From the NCBI RefSeq assembly GCF_018446385.1, contig NC_055998.1:69558744-69622743 (forward strand): 64,000 nt of DNA. The letters are read 5' to 3'. Positions 21,616-34,100 of the stretch are shown here, piece by piece; positions within the stretch are counted from its first letter, which is position 1, and the number at the start of each line of letters is the position of its first letter. The notes beneath the pieces were generated by a model, which worked only from the letters and a program-made list of their open reading frames with translations, was not told the origin of the DNA and searched no databases. This DNA is from Zingiber officinale. Its lineage: Eukaryota > Streptophyta > Magnoliopsida > Zingiberales > Zingiberaceae. A program made the position numbers and the translations under genes.

Positions 21616-22974
21616 TCAGATTTTTATTGTTTTAGCTCCCCCTGGATCATAGCCTCGATAAGGTTTATTGAGGTAATATATTTGATCCTTAGGAACCCAA
21701 TAATATCCAAGTCCAACTTGATTGATCAGGTTGGACTTGGCAACCCATGCTTGGACCATTTTTCTATTTGGTTTTATTAAGGATAGGTAAGATTTATACT
21801 TCTTTTTATATCCTAGTCCAGTTCGATTGTAGATTGCCTTTTGATTTCCAAGAATTAAGTCAAGATTCTTGGATCCCAAGGAAAATCGCTCTAGAGTTAT
21901 TTTCAAATCCTTGACTTGACTTTTCAGATTGGAATTCTCTTCCTCAAGTTTTTGAACTTGAGTTGAGGTTCCAGTCTGAACTTGATCAGTTAAGGATTCG
22001 TTGTTAGGCGTTTCTTTAAGGAGTGTTACCTCCTTTAGAAGCGCTTTAATTTGAATCTTAGACTTAGTTACTTTATGCATTAAATAATTAATTAAACTAT
22101 ATAACCGACTTTTACTTAAAGAGGGGTTCGGCCCTTCGGAAACGGATGCGGATCCGTGGCTTCTCTCGGACTCGGCTTCTGATTCGTCCTCACTTCCGAA
22201 TCCGTTGGTGAAGTCCCGGGCTGTCAAGGCAAGAAAGTTCGTCTGTTCTTGTTCTTCGTCGTCGGATTCCTCGGAAGAAGACTCGTCCCATATTGCCTTC
22301 AATGCCTTCTTTCTTTTGGATTTCTTTGGATCCTTCTGGTTCGGGCAATTCGCCTTGATGTGACCCTTCTGATTGCACCCGTAGCATGTCACTTCGAATT
22401 TGTCCTTCGAGCTTGGTTGGGCTTCTTTAGACTGAATGACCTTTCTGAGATCCTTTTTGTTGAAGCCCTTCTTTTTGCAGAGCTTCTTTACTAAGCTGAC
22501 TATTTCGATTGTGAGTTCATCATCGTCTTCTGAGTCTGGTTCTTCTTCTGACTCAGGTTCGGTTCTTCGCTTGACCTTTGACTCACGCGATCTCCCTGTT
22601 CCTGCAACCAAAGCCAACCCTTTCTCGGTCGGGCGTGCATTAGTCTGTTCGTGAAGTTCGAATAGCTTCTCCCACAATTCTTTGGCGCTGTTGAAGGGGC
22701 CGACGCGGTTGAGTTCTTCTTTTGATAGGCCACACTGGAGGGTGTAGGTTGCCTTGGCATTAGCTTCCACTTTCTTGATTAAGGATGCATCCCAGTCCTC
22801 GTACGGTAGTGGTTTGCCGGTGGTGTCAGATGGTAGTTCGAATCCAGTTTTGACAATCATCCAGACTTCAAAGTGAGTCTGGAGATATGCCTCCATCCGA
22901 CCTTTCCAGTACCCGAAGTCGTCTCCGGTGAATAGCGGCGGGCGGGCAGTACTGTAGCCTTCTTGAAGGGCCAT
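21616..22974 (-). CDS. Gag-like protein of a gag-only LTR retroelement, intact frame
   Basis: An open frame of about 452 residues from ATG 22972-22974 (nine codons inside a longer frame opening at 23001; MALQEG is the usual start of this family). The N-terminus has the DUF4219/UBN2-type motif F-x-G-x-x-F-x-Y-W-K-x-R-M-E. Then come an acidic Ser/Asp/Glu-rich stretch, one CCHC zinc knuckle (C-Y-G-C-N-Q-K-G-H-I-K-A-N-C), a second acidic tract, a coiled coil (L-E-E-E-N-S-N-L-K) and the tail P-Y-R-G-Y-D-P-G-G. The UBN2 core between two E-L-H-E motifs seems lost. No pol follows: AT-rich spacer starts right after the stop. It would bind RNA and form particles, using enzymes from another element. SIRE/Maximus-like Copia is the likely source, by inference. 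Confidence 0.8.
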   Translation of the reverse strand: MALQEGYSTARPPLFTGDDFGYWKGRMEAYLQTHFEVWMIVKTGFELPSDTTGKPLPYEDWDASLIKKVEANAKATYTLQCGLSKEELNRVGPFNSAKELWEKLFELHEQTNARPTEKGLALVAGTGRSRESKVKRRTEPESEEEPDSEDDDELTIEIVSLVKKLCKKKGFNKKDLRKVIQSKEAQPSSKDKFEVTCYGCNQKGHIKANCPNQKDPKKSKRKKALKAIWDESSSEESDDEEQEQTNFLALTARDFTNGFGSEDESEAESERSHGSASVSEGPNPSLSKSRLYSLINYLMHKVTKSKIQIKALLKEVTLLKETPNNESLTDQVQTGTSTQVQKLEEENSNLKSQVKDLKITLERFSLGSKNLDLILGNQKAIYNRTGLGYKKKYKSYLSLIKPNRKMVQAWVAKSNLINQVGLGYYWVPKDQIYYLNKPYRGYDPGGAKTIKI

Positions 22975-23225
22975 TTCAGTTTTACCTAAAGCGAAAAACA
23001 ACCAAAAAATTGTCCCAGGACTTGGTCCTGGCTTAGTAGTGCGGTAGGGAAAAAGAATGGATCACGAATTCGGGTGGTGTTGCACCAATTCCGAGAAAAA
23101 ACCGATTCGAGGAAAAAAAGAATTAGAATATAGCTATGAGGCTAAATTCTAATCGACTCCGAAAATAAAAAAATACCACAAAAAAAATATTTTGAATGGT
23201 GGTTGCACCGATTCAAAATGACCCC

Positions 23226-23237
23226 GCTCTGATACCA
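23226..23237 (-). promoter_or_regulatory. Primer binding site of the gag-only element
   Basis: The minus strand TGGTATCAGAGC lies two bases from the LTR end, again matching tRNA-iMet. It proves that 23240-24980 is the 5' LTR of the minus-strand element containing the gag at 21616-22974. Confidence 0.85.
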
Positions 23238-23239
23238 AT

Positions 23240-24980
23240 TGATGGATCGAAAGCGCTAGAGGGGGGGTGAATAGCGCTCGTGGCTATTTCGTTTTTCGAA
23301 ATCGTAAATCGTACGTGAAACTAATAGAGTAATAAGCAGCGGAATAAAGACAGTCAAACACAAAGACACAGGGAATTACTTCGTTCGGAGCCTAAGACGA
23401 CTGCTACTCGAAGGCCCGCGATCCTTGATCGCTTCCGGTGGGCAACAACTATAATATCGTGAATAAGTACACGGAAATAATTACAACTGGAATTGAAATA
23501 ATACCGACAGCAAAATAATAACTGAAGCTTTAGGTCGTCGGTGACTGTAACAGCACTTTAGAGTCGTTTCTTGAGCAGCACACAGCAGAAGGAAGGCTTG
23601 TTCAATTGTTGTTGTGAAGCTGCACCTCAACCCTCTTTTTATATGACATTCAGGGCGCCTAGATCCTTTCCGAGCGCCTGGAGTGTGACGTGGCCAACCA
23701 ACCAGGATGCTCCACGTGGTGAAGTCGCGCAGGGGATAAAACTTGGTCCCGGGCGCCCGGACCTGTTCCGGGTGCCCGGACCTCCGAGCACCCGGATCCA
23801 TCCCGAGCGCCCGGACCACCTTTTTCCAGCAGGTTCCTCACCTGCAAACAAAGGTTAGTCCGAGCAAAAATACCCTGCAAGACAGTGTTAGAATCTGATA
23901 AAATACAGTAAGTAATAACTGACAGTCTTCGGACTGTCCGAGTCTGACTTCGGATTTCCAACCGGAAACCCTAGGTCGACCCGACGCCTACTGTTCCCTC
24001 TACGGGGAACGCGTCCTCACCTACTCCCCTCAGGAGAGATTACCTGATGCCAGTCCGATCCTCCAGACCGACTGGACTTACCACCTAGGGTTATCACCCC
24101 CTAGGACCTAGGGTTACCACCCCCTAGGGTTTTTCTCCACCTAGGGTTACCGCCCCTTAGGGTTTTCCTCCACCTAGGGTTACCGCCCCCTAGGACCTAA
24201 GGTTACCACCCCTTAGGGTTTTTCACCTGCCTAACCGCAGCTAGGACTTTCCTGAAACACTCATTCAAACATGTTAGATCACACACTAACTTAACTTTGA
24301 ATCCTTTACCATTATCAAAACCAAGGTTCGATCGTCGGATGCTTCCCGCACCAACAAAGGCAAGAGAATTTACTAGGTTTGCAATCAGAGGATTGCTAAT
24401 CTTAGACAAATCAAGTTCACTCAAGTTTCCTTTGGGAGGAGTAGCCTCTTTACAACGTTGACAGTTCACAAAAGTAGTAGAACAAGAATAGAAGTCATTT
24501 TACAAGTGATGTTCTAAGCTACTGGAATCAGAGCTGTATTTATAGCCTTTATCGGGGCGCCTAAAAGGGTTCCAGGTGCCTAGACATGGATATAATTTTA
24601 TCCTCTTCACAACGGATTGTGCCACGTCAATTTTTGATAAAATTTTTAGTCCGAGCACTCGAACCAAAGTCAACCTTTTGTTGACTTTCGGTCTGGGCTC
24701 TCTCTCCGACTTCGCTCGGTTGAGTGATTTCGGCCATCCGGAATAGGGCTCACCCGAACTCATTTTCTGGCCTTCATGAGCAACCTTCCGCTTCAACTTC
24801 TCGTCCCTCGGAAACGCTGTGCGTCTCCTTCTCGTCCGCCAACGTACTCTTCCATAGCACCTCACTCCTCAGATGCACTGAATCTGTCGACTCTCTCTCG
24901 TGCCTTCCTTTTCGCAAGCTGCTTCTTTCACTCGACTTCTTGTGCTCCTAAGTTTTTGCACACTTAGACACAGGGTATCA
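23240..24980 (-). repeat. 5' LTR of the gag-only element
   Basis: 1.74 kb, TGATGGATCG...GGGTATCA (inverted ends TGAT/ATCA). Near the primer site it carries the hairpin AGCGCTA...TAGCGCT around a G7 run (23252-23278). About 400-590 bases in, it has a cluster of GGGCGCCCGGACC palindromic repeats (23648-23825), then CCTAGGG tandem repeats (24065-24235). The matching 3' LTR is not in the window; it would lie beyond the Copia tandem or has been lost. Confidence 0.78.
24060..24235. repeat. Short tandem repeats with CCACCTAGGGTTACC core
   Basis: About five imperfect units of 30-40 bases alternating CCTAGGGTT and ACCGCCCCC. They lie within the LTR. They are not telomeric, since no TTTAGGG array is present. 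Confidence 0.75.
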
Positions 24981-25795
24981 AAATAATAATACGGTTTAAC
25001 TTGACTTGGTTGATTAAATCAAAATCATCATGGGGTATATACAAAATTTAAAAATAAAATCATGAAAGCTTAAGTCCAAAGTGGACAATATTATACCATT
25101 ATGGAGATATTTGAATTCTTTTGATTATAACAATTAGTATTAGAGTCTGGACTGCCAAAAGGACTATTTGTCGACTGTACACAAGAGCCATAGTTCAATC
25201 GAGCCATGTGAATGAAATATTAACCTCTAACAAAGAAAGTGTGGACTCCCATGTTTAGATCAAGATGAGCTAATACTCGACAGAGAAGTAATAGGTCGGC
25301 TGGATCGAGGGCAGGAAACTACTACACTATATCTTAAGTTCAATGCACCCCTAATTTAAGATATAAATTAGAAATATAGGTGAGATAATAATAAAAATGC
25401 TATAATATAAAATAATTAGATAATAATACACGGCGGAGTGCCCTTCACATACAAATTAAAATGAAACGATGTTCGTGATTTTAAAAAGGTAATACTAAAT
25501 GATTAAAATTTGATTAGTCAGAATAATTTTTTTAAAATTTTTAAGATCACGTGTCTGAATAATATTATATTTTATAAGCCTATTATATTCTTTTCCATCT
25601 ATTTCCATATTTAGTTTTAAAAATAAATTTTAATTAATTTTTAATAATAATACTTAATTAAATTTTTAAATAATTTTTTAATTAATAAATTTATTTTCTG
25701 ACTGGCCAGATTATTTACCGTTTCAAGAATACGAGGCGCCCTTTTTTGCCTAATAATAATTGAGAGGGCGGTAAGGCAGTGGGCTCATGCGGATG
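24981..25795. other. Intergenic DNA between LTR and CACTA element
   Basis: About 800 AT-rich bases. No frame, RNA gene or repeat with clear borders was recognised. TTAGTCAGAATAATTT at 25515 and TCTGACTGGCCAGATTATTT near 25697 look like weak inverted ends of a small element, but too weak to call. Confidence 0.5.
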
Positions 25796-28700
25796 CACTA
25801 TGTGAAAATCGGGTATAGACTTCGCCATATGTTACTTCAGCGATGAGAATTTATGAAGTAATATATAGTAATCAACTTCGGTTATAAAAATGATGAAGTA
25901 AATACTATTTTAGACTTCATAGGTTAAAAAATATGGATCACATTCTCATTTTAATTGATATTTTACTTTGTAATATTTATTTGATGAAGTAATAGATTAT
26001 AAAATAAAATTTAATTTTGTAAGTATTGAAGTAATAAATTTGATCCAGTGAAAACACTTTTCCCTTCTATCCCTAATTTTTTCACTCAATCCCCGTTTCA
26101 CAAAAACCCTACGTGCAGATTTTTCATCTCCAACATTCCATCACTGTGAACCCTAAAAGCCATGGATCTGCCTCTCTCGGAAGCAGCCAATGGAGGATCC
26201 TCCCTCTAGTGCTGCGTCTTTTGCTACCAAGCATGTTCCTTCCGTGTCTAGCATCGTTAATCCCACTCCTACCTCACAGCAGTCCAATGTGCACGGGAAT
26301 GTAGAGGAGGATGGAAAGCAAGAGCGGATAGAAGGGAGGAGGCGGGTGAGTTTGTTAGGGTTCATTCTCAGGCATGGTGAGGGTTTCCGAGGATAAGGAA
26401 TCCAAATCCATAGGTAATCTTCTTCTTCTTCTCTAAATCCCTAATCTTCTTTCCTCCTCCTTTTCCTTTCTTAGAACCCTCTTTTTTTCCTTCTCTAAAT
26501 TTCTCAAATTGTCCCCTTCTTTACATTTGGAGTACTTCACCAGCATTGTATTATGATTTAAGATCCATCTGTGGAGTGGAAAGCACGCATATGTGTGTGA
26601 GCATGAGGCAACGCCACCAACTTGGTCTTGTCTCGCCTTTTTTTATAATTATTACTATAATATATTTTGTGTGCTCATACTTCATTGTTTGTTTTCAGTG
26701 TTACATGTGGTAATATCTAATGGTCCTCAGTGGATTTATGTTCTTTGATATCTTGATTCATAGGAACAAGTGAAATTATATACATTCTATATTTTCCCTA
26801 GCTTGCTTATTACTACATTTTTTTCCCTAACTTTGCTAGATAATTACATCATGGATGTATCTTTTTTCAATAAAACTCGGCAGAATGTTGATAAGACAAA
26901 CACGACAGACGCATTGATAAGAGCTATCAAAATCAGTAAACTAAAGAATGAACTAAAGGATGTAAGAGATGGCTGCACTAGTAAAAGGTATTATTCATGG
27001 TGCCTTCTTTTTTTTTTTTGTTTTTGGTTTTTGCTTAATCAATTATTGTTATACAATCTACATACTTGTGTTACTTCATTTCTGTACATGGCACACTTGA
27101 ATATTCTTGAATTTAAATTTGTCCTTGTAATAGAAGACAACATGGGATACCCAAATATGAAAATGAAGTTTTCATTGACGTTCTCAATCCTACTCCGCTT
27201 AGTAATTTCCTGCCTAATTTCAAGTAAAGAAAACAAATGTAAAGATATGGTACAACTTATTTAAGGTGGTGGTTAAGATAATTTAGAAGCGCTAACTGTA
27301 AGAATGGTGATAAAGGAATGTTTTTGGACTCTTGTGGGTGTGTTTAACACTTAGATCTATTTTCATGTTGGATACTCATGCCCAAGTTAAATTAATAGCT
27401 TTTTAATATATCAACTGTAATTTGATTAGTCTGCTTTTATTTCTACTTCATGTTTGTATTTCTAATGTGCTGGTTAAATTCATGGTTGAAATTGTTTGAT
27501 ATCATAGTTTATATCTATTCCACTTTTGTTTAGATTCTATTTCATAATTTGCTAGTTAGTTATGTAACACATTAATGTGCATATCATGCTAATTTTGGAA
27601 AGTGTAGAAACTCATACCACAAAACAATAAGATGAATGTTGAGTTATTTATATCCTTATTCTCAATAGTAGTAAGTTGTTGGTTATCGTGGTAATCAATA
27701 GTCTCCACTATCCCGGTATTGTTATAAGTTCCTATCTAGTAGAACTTTGAGAGAAAGGATATAAATAACATAGAGTTCCAATTTTGAGAATAAGGTTATA
27801 TTTTTTTAGAACAACTATAATCTAGCAGAACTTTGAGACCAAGGTTATAAGTTCCAATTTTCTTCATAGAGTTAAAATGAACTACTGATGGACATTTATA
27901 TTTTTTTTCCCCATCACTAGATCCATTCAAACTTCTAAAGGGTGGGCTTCCCCCAAAAAGTTGAAGAATAACTCTTTGATAATCATAAGTGGATAGATTC
28001 AAATGTTTGATCTTCAATTCTGGCCATTGGCAGGCACCTACTAAACTCTTTGATATGTAAGTTTTTAATAAATTTGGCTTCCATATTTTGCCCATATTTA
28101 CCTTGATTTTGTTTGGAAGGTGAAGTCTATATTGTCCTTGAGGCTTCTTACTAACCTTCATTTTAGTTCTAAAATTATTTTTGTTTTATTCACTTGAATT
28201 TGGTACCCTATCTTCTTTAGCTTTTCTATCCATATTTAAGAATCTAATTGTAGAAAGAGGAAGTATGATATAGAGAATAATTGTACTGTTTTTCTAAATT
28301 CTAGTATTGGCTCCTTTCCTTTGAAATGTTTCCTCACTACTTGTTTACCTTATTTTGTTGTTCATTATGCTAATTGAAGAGATTATTCTGAAATGGATTT
28401 ACTATAGAATAGATGCTCAAATAATTTTTTTGTACATATATATGCATCTATATTCATCTTTTTTTTCAGTGTTATGGACTTATGGATGAATACATACTAA
28501 ATTATCTAAGGTCCTCTATCATCCAATTGGAGAGGAAGGTGAATTTTTTGTTTATGAAATATTTTCTTTATAAAATATTAAGTCATTTTTCATTGACCCT
28601 CAAACTTCTGTTAATGCTTCATTTTGCAGCTTCAAAAAATAAACAGTATTACAATCAATCTCAGTATGATGAAGTCAGAAGTGAATGGAGCGAATTCATC

Positions 28701-29334
28701 TACTTCTATATGGATGCCTAAGTGTAGGCTATGATATAAATTTTAAATTGTATTTAGAGATTTATAAATACAAAAGTTTTTAGGTTATGGTTAAACATGT
28801 CTTTTATGAATACACTTTTGGGTTGTATTTGATATATATTAGTGATATATTTGTTCAATTTTGATGGTGAAAAATATTGTGTTATAGTAAAATATTATGA
28901 TATACACTTTTGTTAATTAAAATTGTATGTAGTAATATATGGTCAATTACTTCAACATGATAAATACAAATGATGGAGTAATACAACACAAAAGACTTCA
29001 ATAAATTTAAATAGTGGCGTAGTTAAAGAAACTATTTACTTTGTCACTGATCAAATTTGTGAAGTCGTATACATATTTTACTTCGTCAGTCAATATAACC
29101 TATGAAGTAATATATCAACCACTTCGGTACTTTTATTGATCTTGATGAAGTAATAGAACCTTTTTACTTTAAAAATGGTTCGATTTTGAACCAGATTTGG
29201 ACCGGTGATAGACTTCGGTAATTGTATGGAGAAGTAATAAATTGACCTTTTTACTTTACGTACGTCTACTTCGGTAATTATCTGTCTATTACTTCGGATA
29301 ATATCCGAAGTCTATTACTGATTTTCACATAGTG
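25796..29334. mobile_element. CACTA (En/Spm-type) DNA transposon, non-autonomous
   Basis: 3.54 kb bounded by inverted ends beginning CACTATGTGAAAATC on both sides and flanked by the 3-base duplication ATG (25793-25795, 29335-29337). The subterminal 350 bases at each end carry many GAAGTAAT / ACTTCGG motifs in both orientations, as expected for transposase-binding arrays of this superfamily. Interior frames (26190-26396, 26770-27264, 28482-28721) are short. I recognise no transposase, so it would depend on an autonomous partner. The interior could hold a captured gene fragment, but nothing can be named. Confidence 0.88.
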
Positions 29335-29337
29335 ATG

Positions 29338-31119
29338 ATTTCTGCCTTTTTCTCCATTCACTGCATTCTGCTGCCGGTGGCCCGGTGCCATCCGATGGCT
29401 GTCATTGCTCGACATTGTCCAGAGTGGGCTTTTGGCATGTGAGAGTGAGATGAACATACTGTTTGTTGTTGGATGGGTGTTAAGTGGGACCATGGGAGGA
29501 GACCTTGGAATTTGATTCTAGATTGGATTAGTTTAACCCGTAGAAATTGGCCATAGATAATTTTGACCGAGAGAACCGAGAGGCAGATCTGTAAGAGACT
29601 ACATAAAAAGAAATCAGGCATATTTTTTTTTAGAAATATTCAGCTCACTAAATAACTTATGTGCACCCCACACGGTGGTTAAAAAGATATCTACGAGTAA
29701 TTAAGGACAAAGGACAAATGGTCAAAGAGGAGAACTGGAGCTCGAAGTTTGAGAGAGATTCTCGTTGATGATTGTGTCCCCAAGATGAGACGGTTTTTGT
29801 TTGATTCGAGCGAGTTAAGTCAGAGGCAGGCATGGCTTCTTCATCTTGATTGTTTTGATGGTTTCGAAAGGTTCTCTCCGGTGGGAGTGCATTGGATTCC
29901 CTCTCAAATCAGAAGCATGCCACTGGGCCGTGTCTAGTAAATTTCACAAGGGAGTAAAGAAGAGTTCCAATGGTAAAATGCTCCTCTTTTTTCCCAATTG
30001 ACAGTGGACAGTGGGCAGGGAGGAGCCAATATAATTATTCAGAGAGTGATTCATCCACTGAAAATCATCGACTGATGGTTGGGCGAAAGAGTTGCAATAA
30101 CTATGAACTCTTCTCCAGTTCGTAAAGAGAAAGCAATGGCCAATGATTTCCGGCGGGGGCACACACAAAGGTCTTGCAGCATGGATGGGTGTTCGATGTG
30201 GGCCAGTGCCCGACAATAATTTCTGGAATAACTCCTTGTTTTATCTGATCCGAGTAGTGGTAGGCAAGAGTACCCTGGCCACGGAATCCCTCAACCTCTC
30301 TTCATCTCACTGCTGCTCTCCCTCTCCCTCTCCCTCTCCCTCTCCCTCTCGTCTCCTTCGCACACCAGCAGGAAGGTCAACAGGACCTAGGAGTGGAAAG
30401 AACTGTGGAGCTGCCATTCAAGCAGTAAATGCGCCTGCAAACGAGTGAACCAAAGTAATTATGGCGAAGCAGACTATGATCTTTTGGCAAAGATAATTAA
30501 TTAAACCGAGTGGCTTTTTCTACATGATACGAGCCGAGAGAGGAATAAGAGATTGGAGCTCAAATGCTCTTAAATTATTTCTCGGACCCTTTCTCTCAGT
30601 CAGGCAGCATTTGAGCTTCTCGTGCTGATGTAGCAGCGAACGCGATACAGCGTCAGCAGAAGGCATTCACAAATCTTGGCACAAGATTCACAGCATATGA
30701 TAAGACAGATTCGAGCGAACTTTCTCGCCTTGAAAGAGAAATGCCATGAGAGTGTGCAAGGTCCTCACAGTGAGACTGGCTCTGGTCTGTACTGGTGTGA
30801 CACCGCCTGTCTCCAGGAAGAGAAAAAAATTGTCACTACTTCTGCATTTTGTACCAGCTGTTTAACAGCAGCCAAATACAGTTTGGCGAGTTGGCAGCAT
30901 ATATTGTGAGAAATAACAAAGGGAACTGACTTCGAGTTTTACATCCCTATTACACAGGTTTAGGGTCATCATTTTACGATAAAAGAGTGACAGCGGCAAA
31001 CATATGTTTTATGCTCACTAGCAATTCTCAATCATTTGTTTTAGGCACAGTATATCACACGATGAACTAGGAAAGATGAGAGAGTAGCAGTGGAGCCATA
31101 GTTGCGAGGGGAGGGAGAT
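29338..31119. other. Intergenic region downstream of the GGP-like gene
   Basis: About 1.8 kb of mixed-composition DNA. It has a CTCCCT microsatellite at about 30316-30350 and several short frames (29749-29937, 30143-30448, 30676-30909) with no recognised domain. The part adjoining 31119 is likely the 3' UTR of the minus-strand gene above it. Nothing else can be supported. Confidence 0.5.
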
Positions 31120-34100
31120 TCAAATCATGAACTTGGATACAGCAGTACAGCATTGTTGCTTGAGAGTTTTGAAATTGTGAGCATCGAGGGACACGGAAGC
31201 GAGAAGGCTGCATATATACGACTCGGTGACATGGTTGAAATCAGATTGTGTATCATAGATGAAATAACCTCCACATTCCCAGGCAGAAAGTTGGTACCTA
31301 AATGGTGCACGAACCTGCATAGATGGCATGGTATAGTGACCTACATATTTGAATTGCAAATAATTCTCATAATATCAAAAGGAACTGTGTAGGAATTTCA
31401 CAAAATCTCATTATTTGCAGAAAATTTGCCGTTCTTTGGATGAAATCAAAAGAATAAATCCTTAAACAAGGAGAAAGATAAGAAGTTATCACCTGAGGAA
31501 ACAAAAACACCTTTTTGCCGCAGTCAGAGATGAGCAGACTGAATGCACTACCGTTGTCGCACAAGTAAGCACATATTTCTCCAACAACTTGGACTGTTTT
31601 GTTGAAATTCTTGCTCACAAAGACTAAAGCTTTCAAAGTATAATCTGCTACTTCACCGATATATATACCTGTTGAAAGCAAATTACCATAAACAGGGATG
31701 CTGGGAAGAAGCTCCACAGGTAAAGGGTCTGCAAAGTAGCTCGCCTGTTCAAACATGTAAAAAGGTAAATGACTGGTGTTAAGAAGAGAGAGATATTGCT
31801 CAGGACAATTTAACTATCTAAGCACTACAAAACATTTTATAGATGACAAACAGCTCTAAGAGCACCATTTCATAAACAGGAAAAGGACACTAGTTTTTTG
31901 TACTTAAAAAAAAGGTCATGGAAGAACAGTCTGATACAGTTTCCAGAGGATAACAATCGAAAAGACAAATACAATATTGAGGAAGAAAAAAAAACGAACA
32001 AATGAAAGGAAATCAACGCAGGGTGAAATGAGTGTAAGATGGTCACCAAGCCAGCTTGAGCAGTGATTCGGGTAAGCTGGGGCAACAGCGTGGCTGGAGC
32101 AGCCCAAACAGCAGTCCAGTATATAATCAAGAATTTGTAACATTTTTCATTTAAGCTTATTGACTTTGTCAATACTACAACCACTCGAAATCCAGTGTGC
32201 ATACATCAGAAAATGTAAGATCAAGGAACATTTCTCACCTAGAAAATAGCTCAGCATTTAAGTGAGTACCACAATTATGTGACAAACTTCACACTTCCAT
32301 ACTAGTTCATCCTTGAACATAATATAATTCTATTAATGCGCTGATCCTACTTCATCACAAACTTAAATTATGCCTGAAAAGAATATAAGTAATCAATTAG
32401 ATTATATAGTTTTATTATGGTAGTCAAAATGTTGTGGATGATGAAGGATGCCTCATAAAGGAATAGTCTGGTGCATGAAGCTCCCGCCAATGCAAGGTCC
32501 AAGAAAGGTTGGACCACATTGGGTCTATTGTATGCAGTCTTACTCTGCATTGCAAAAGGCTATTTCCGCAACTCGAACATGTGATCAAAAGGTCATAAGG
32601 CAACAACTTTACCATTGCAACAAGGCTCCCCTTCATGAAGGGCTATGCCCCATGTTTGAAAAAAATATTGACTCTAAAGCAAGCTTTAACCTAGTAACTT
32701 GCTCATAACAATTAGGTAAGACTTGTAGTGAAGACTAAAGCTCAATGAGTTTTAAGTGAAGTCAACAATTCACATTACCAATGGGTTGAGACAAACAGAC
32801 CATGACCATCATTTATTTAACAATACGAATATGATAGATTTCATGTAAAAGCAATATTTCATCAGTATACTTTTTAATTGTACCCACCAAGGACCAAGCC
32901 ACCCACCTATGAAGAATAAGTGTTCAACTTCAATTTACGATGCAGGTAGTAGCTTAAGCAGTAGCTCAAGCAGTTCAGACATCTCCAGAGCACAATTTCT
33001 TCAACCCTACTCTACCCATCCTGATTAAGATGGCCATGTAACGCAAATTGGGAGCATGTGAGATTAAAAAAATAAAGTAACTCGCGCATGCGTGGTAGGG
33101 CAGGTATAAAATAAAACTTTTGTGCCCTTACTCACTTGCCCTACTTGACCCGCATGAAGCAAATTTATAATATACATATTTTATAGTTTCATATATACTT
33201 TATTGTTCAACCTTGACCCAACTTGCAAAGATGTTGCAATGCGGGGACAAAGAACAATAATTTATATCATAAGTTCCCGGTTTGTCCCATTGTCATCCCT
33301 CACTGCAGCTCACGAAATTTAAGCGATAGTTTCGGAGCAACCCAACCATTCACATACAATGCTTCGGACCTTATATTAGTTACCTTTAGATATTGGCTGA
33401 TTAACCACTCTTAAGTTTTGCATAGATAGATGTCGAAGGCTCTATACAGCTACCCTACTTATAATATATTCCATCATCACCCACAAAAACTCCACACTAT
33501 CTTTACATAGGAGTATTCATAGCTCGCAGATTGTCTATGGCATACACTATAGTCTACAGTAATATAGAGGTTTGCATACGAATACTCATATAGCTCACAG
33601 ATTGTTGTGCCACAAAACAGTATTATTAGCTCAAAGATAATCAAAGCTAAATGCTTGATTTTAATATACCGGTGAAGTCCTAGATTTCACAAATAAAGGA
33701 ATCGAGTAGGGTAGCCATGACTGGAAGACCAGAAAGCGCACCACAAAACAATGTACAATTCTAATATAAAATGAGGAAAAGATCAGAAAGCTGAAGATAA
33801 ATAGGGATATTTTTCTCTATATATAACTAAGTTCTATTGTGAAGAGCTCCAATGAAAGAAAAACGTGAAATGGAGGAGTATGAGGTACTGACACACAAAA
33901 ATGCCACAATTAAATGCAATACCAACTAAAAGTGAACATATCCCAAACAGCGTACAATACATGCCTATTTTTGTAATGCTTTCTTGAAATAAGGGTGAAC
34001 TTATTGATATACACAAGTTATTTCCTCAAGTTACCATAATCTCCATTTGTATGACAACTGATAATTCCTACCATAAACACTTAAATAACACCAGTAAATC

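Noticed and set aside
23571..23961. Several overlapping frames of 70-112 codons on both strands
   Set aside because: They arise from the GC-rich palindromic GGGCGCCC repeats in the LTR, which lack stops by composition.
24060..24235. Telomere-like CCTAGGG repeats
   Set aside because: Units are 30-40 bases with mixed sequence, no TTTAGGG array, and they sit inside an LTR.
25500..25720. Possible small inverted-repeat element
   Set aside because: Arms match at only about 14 of 20 bases in AT-rich DNA, and no target duplication is seen.
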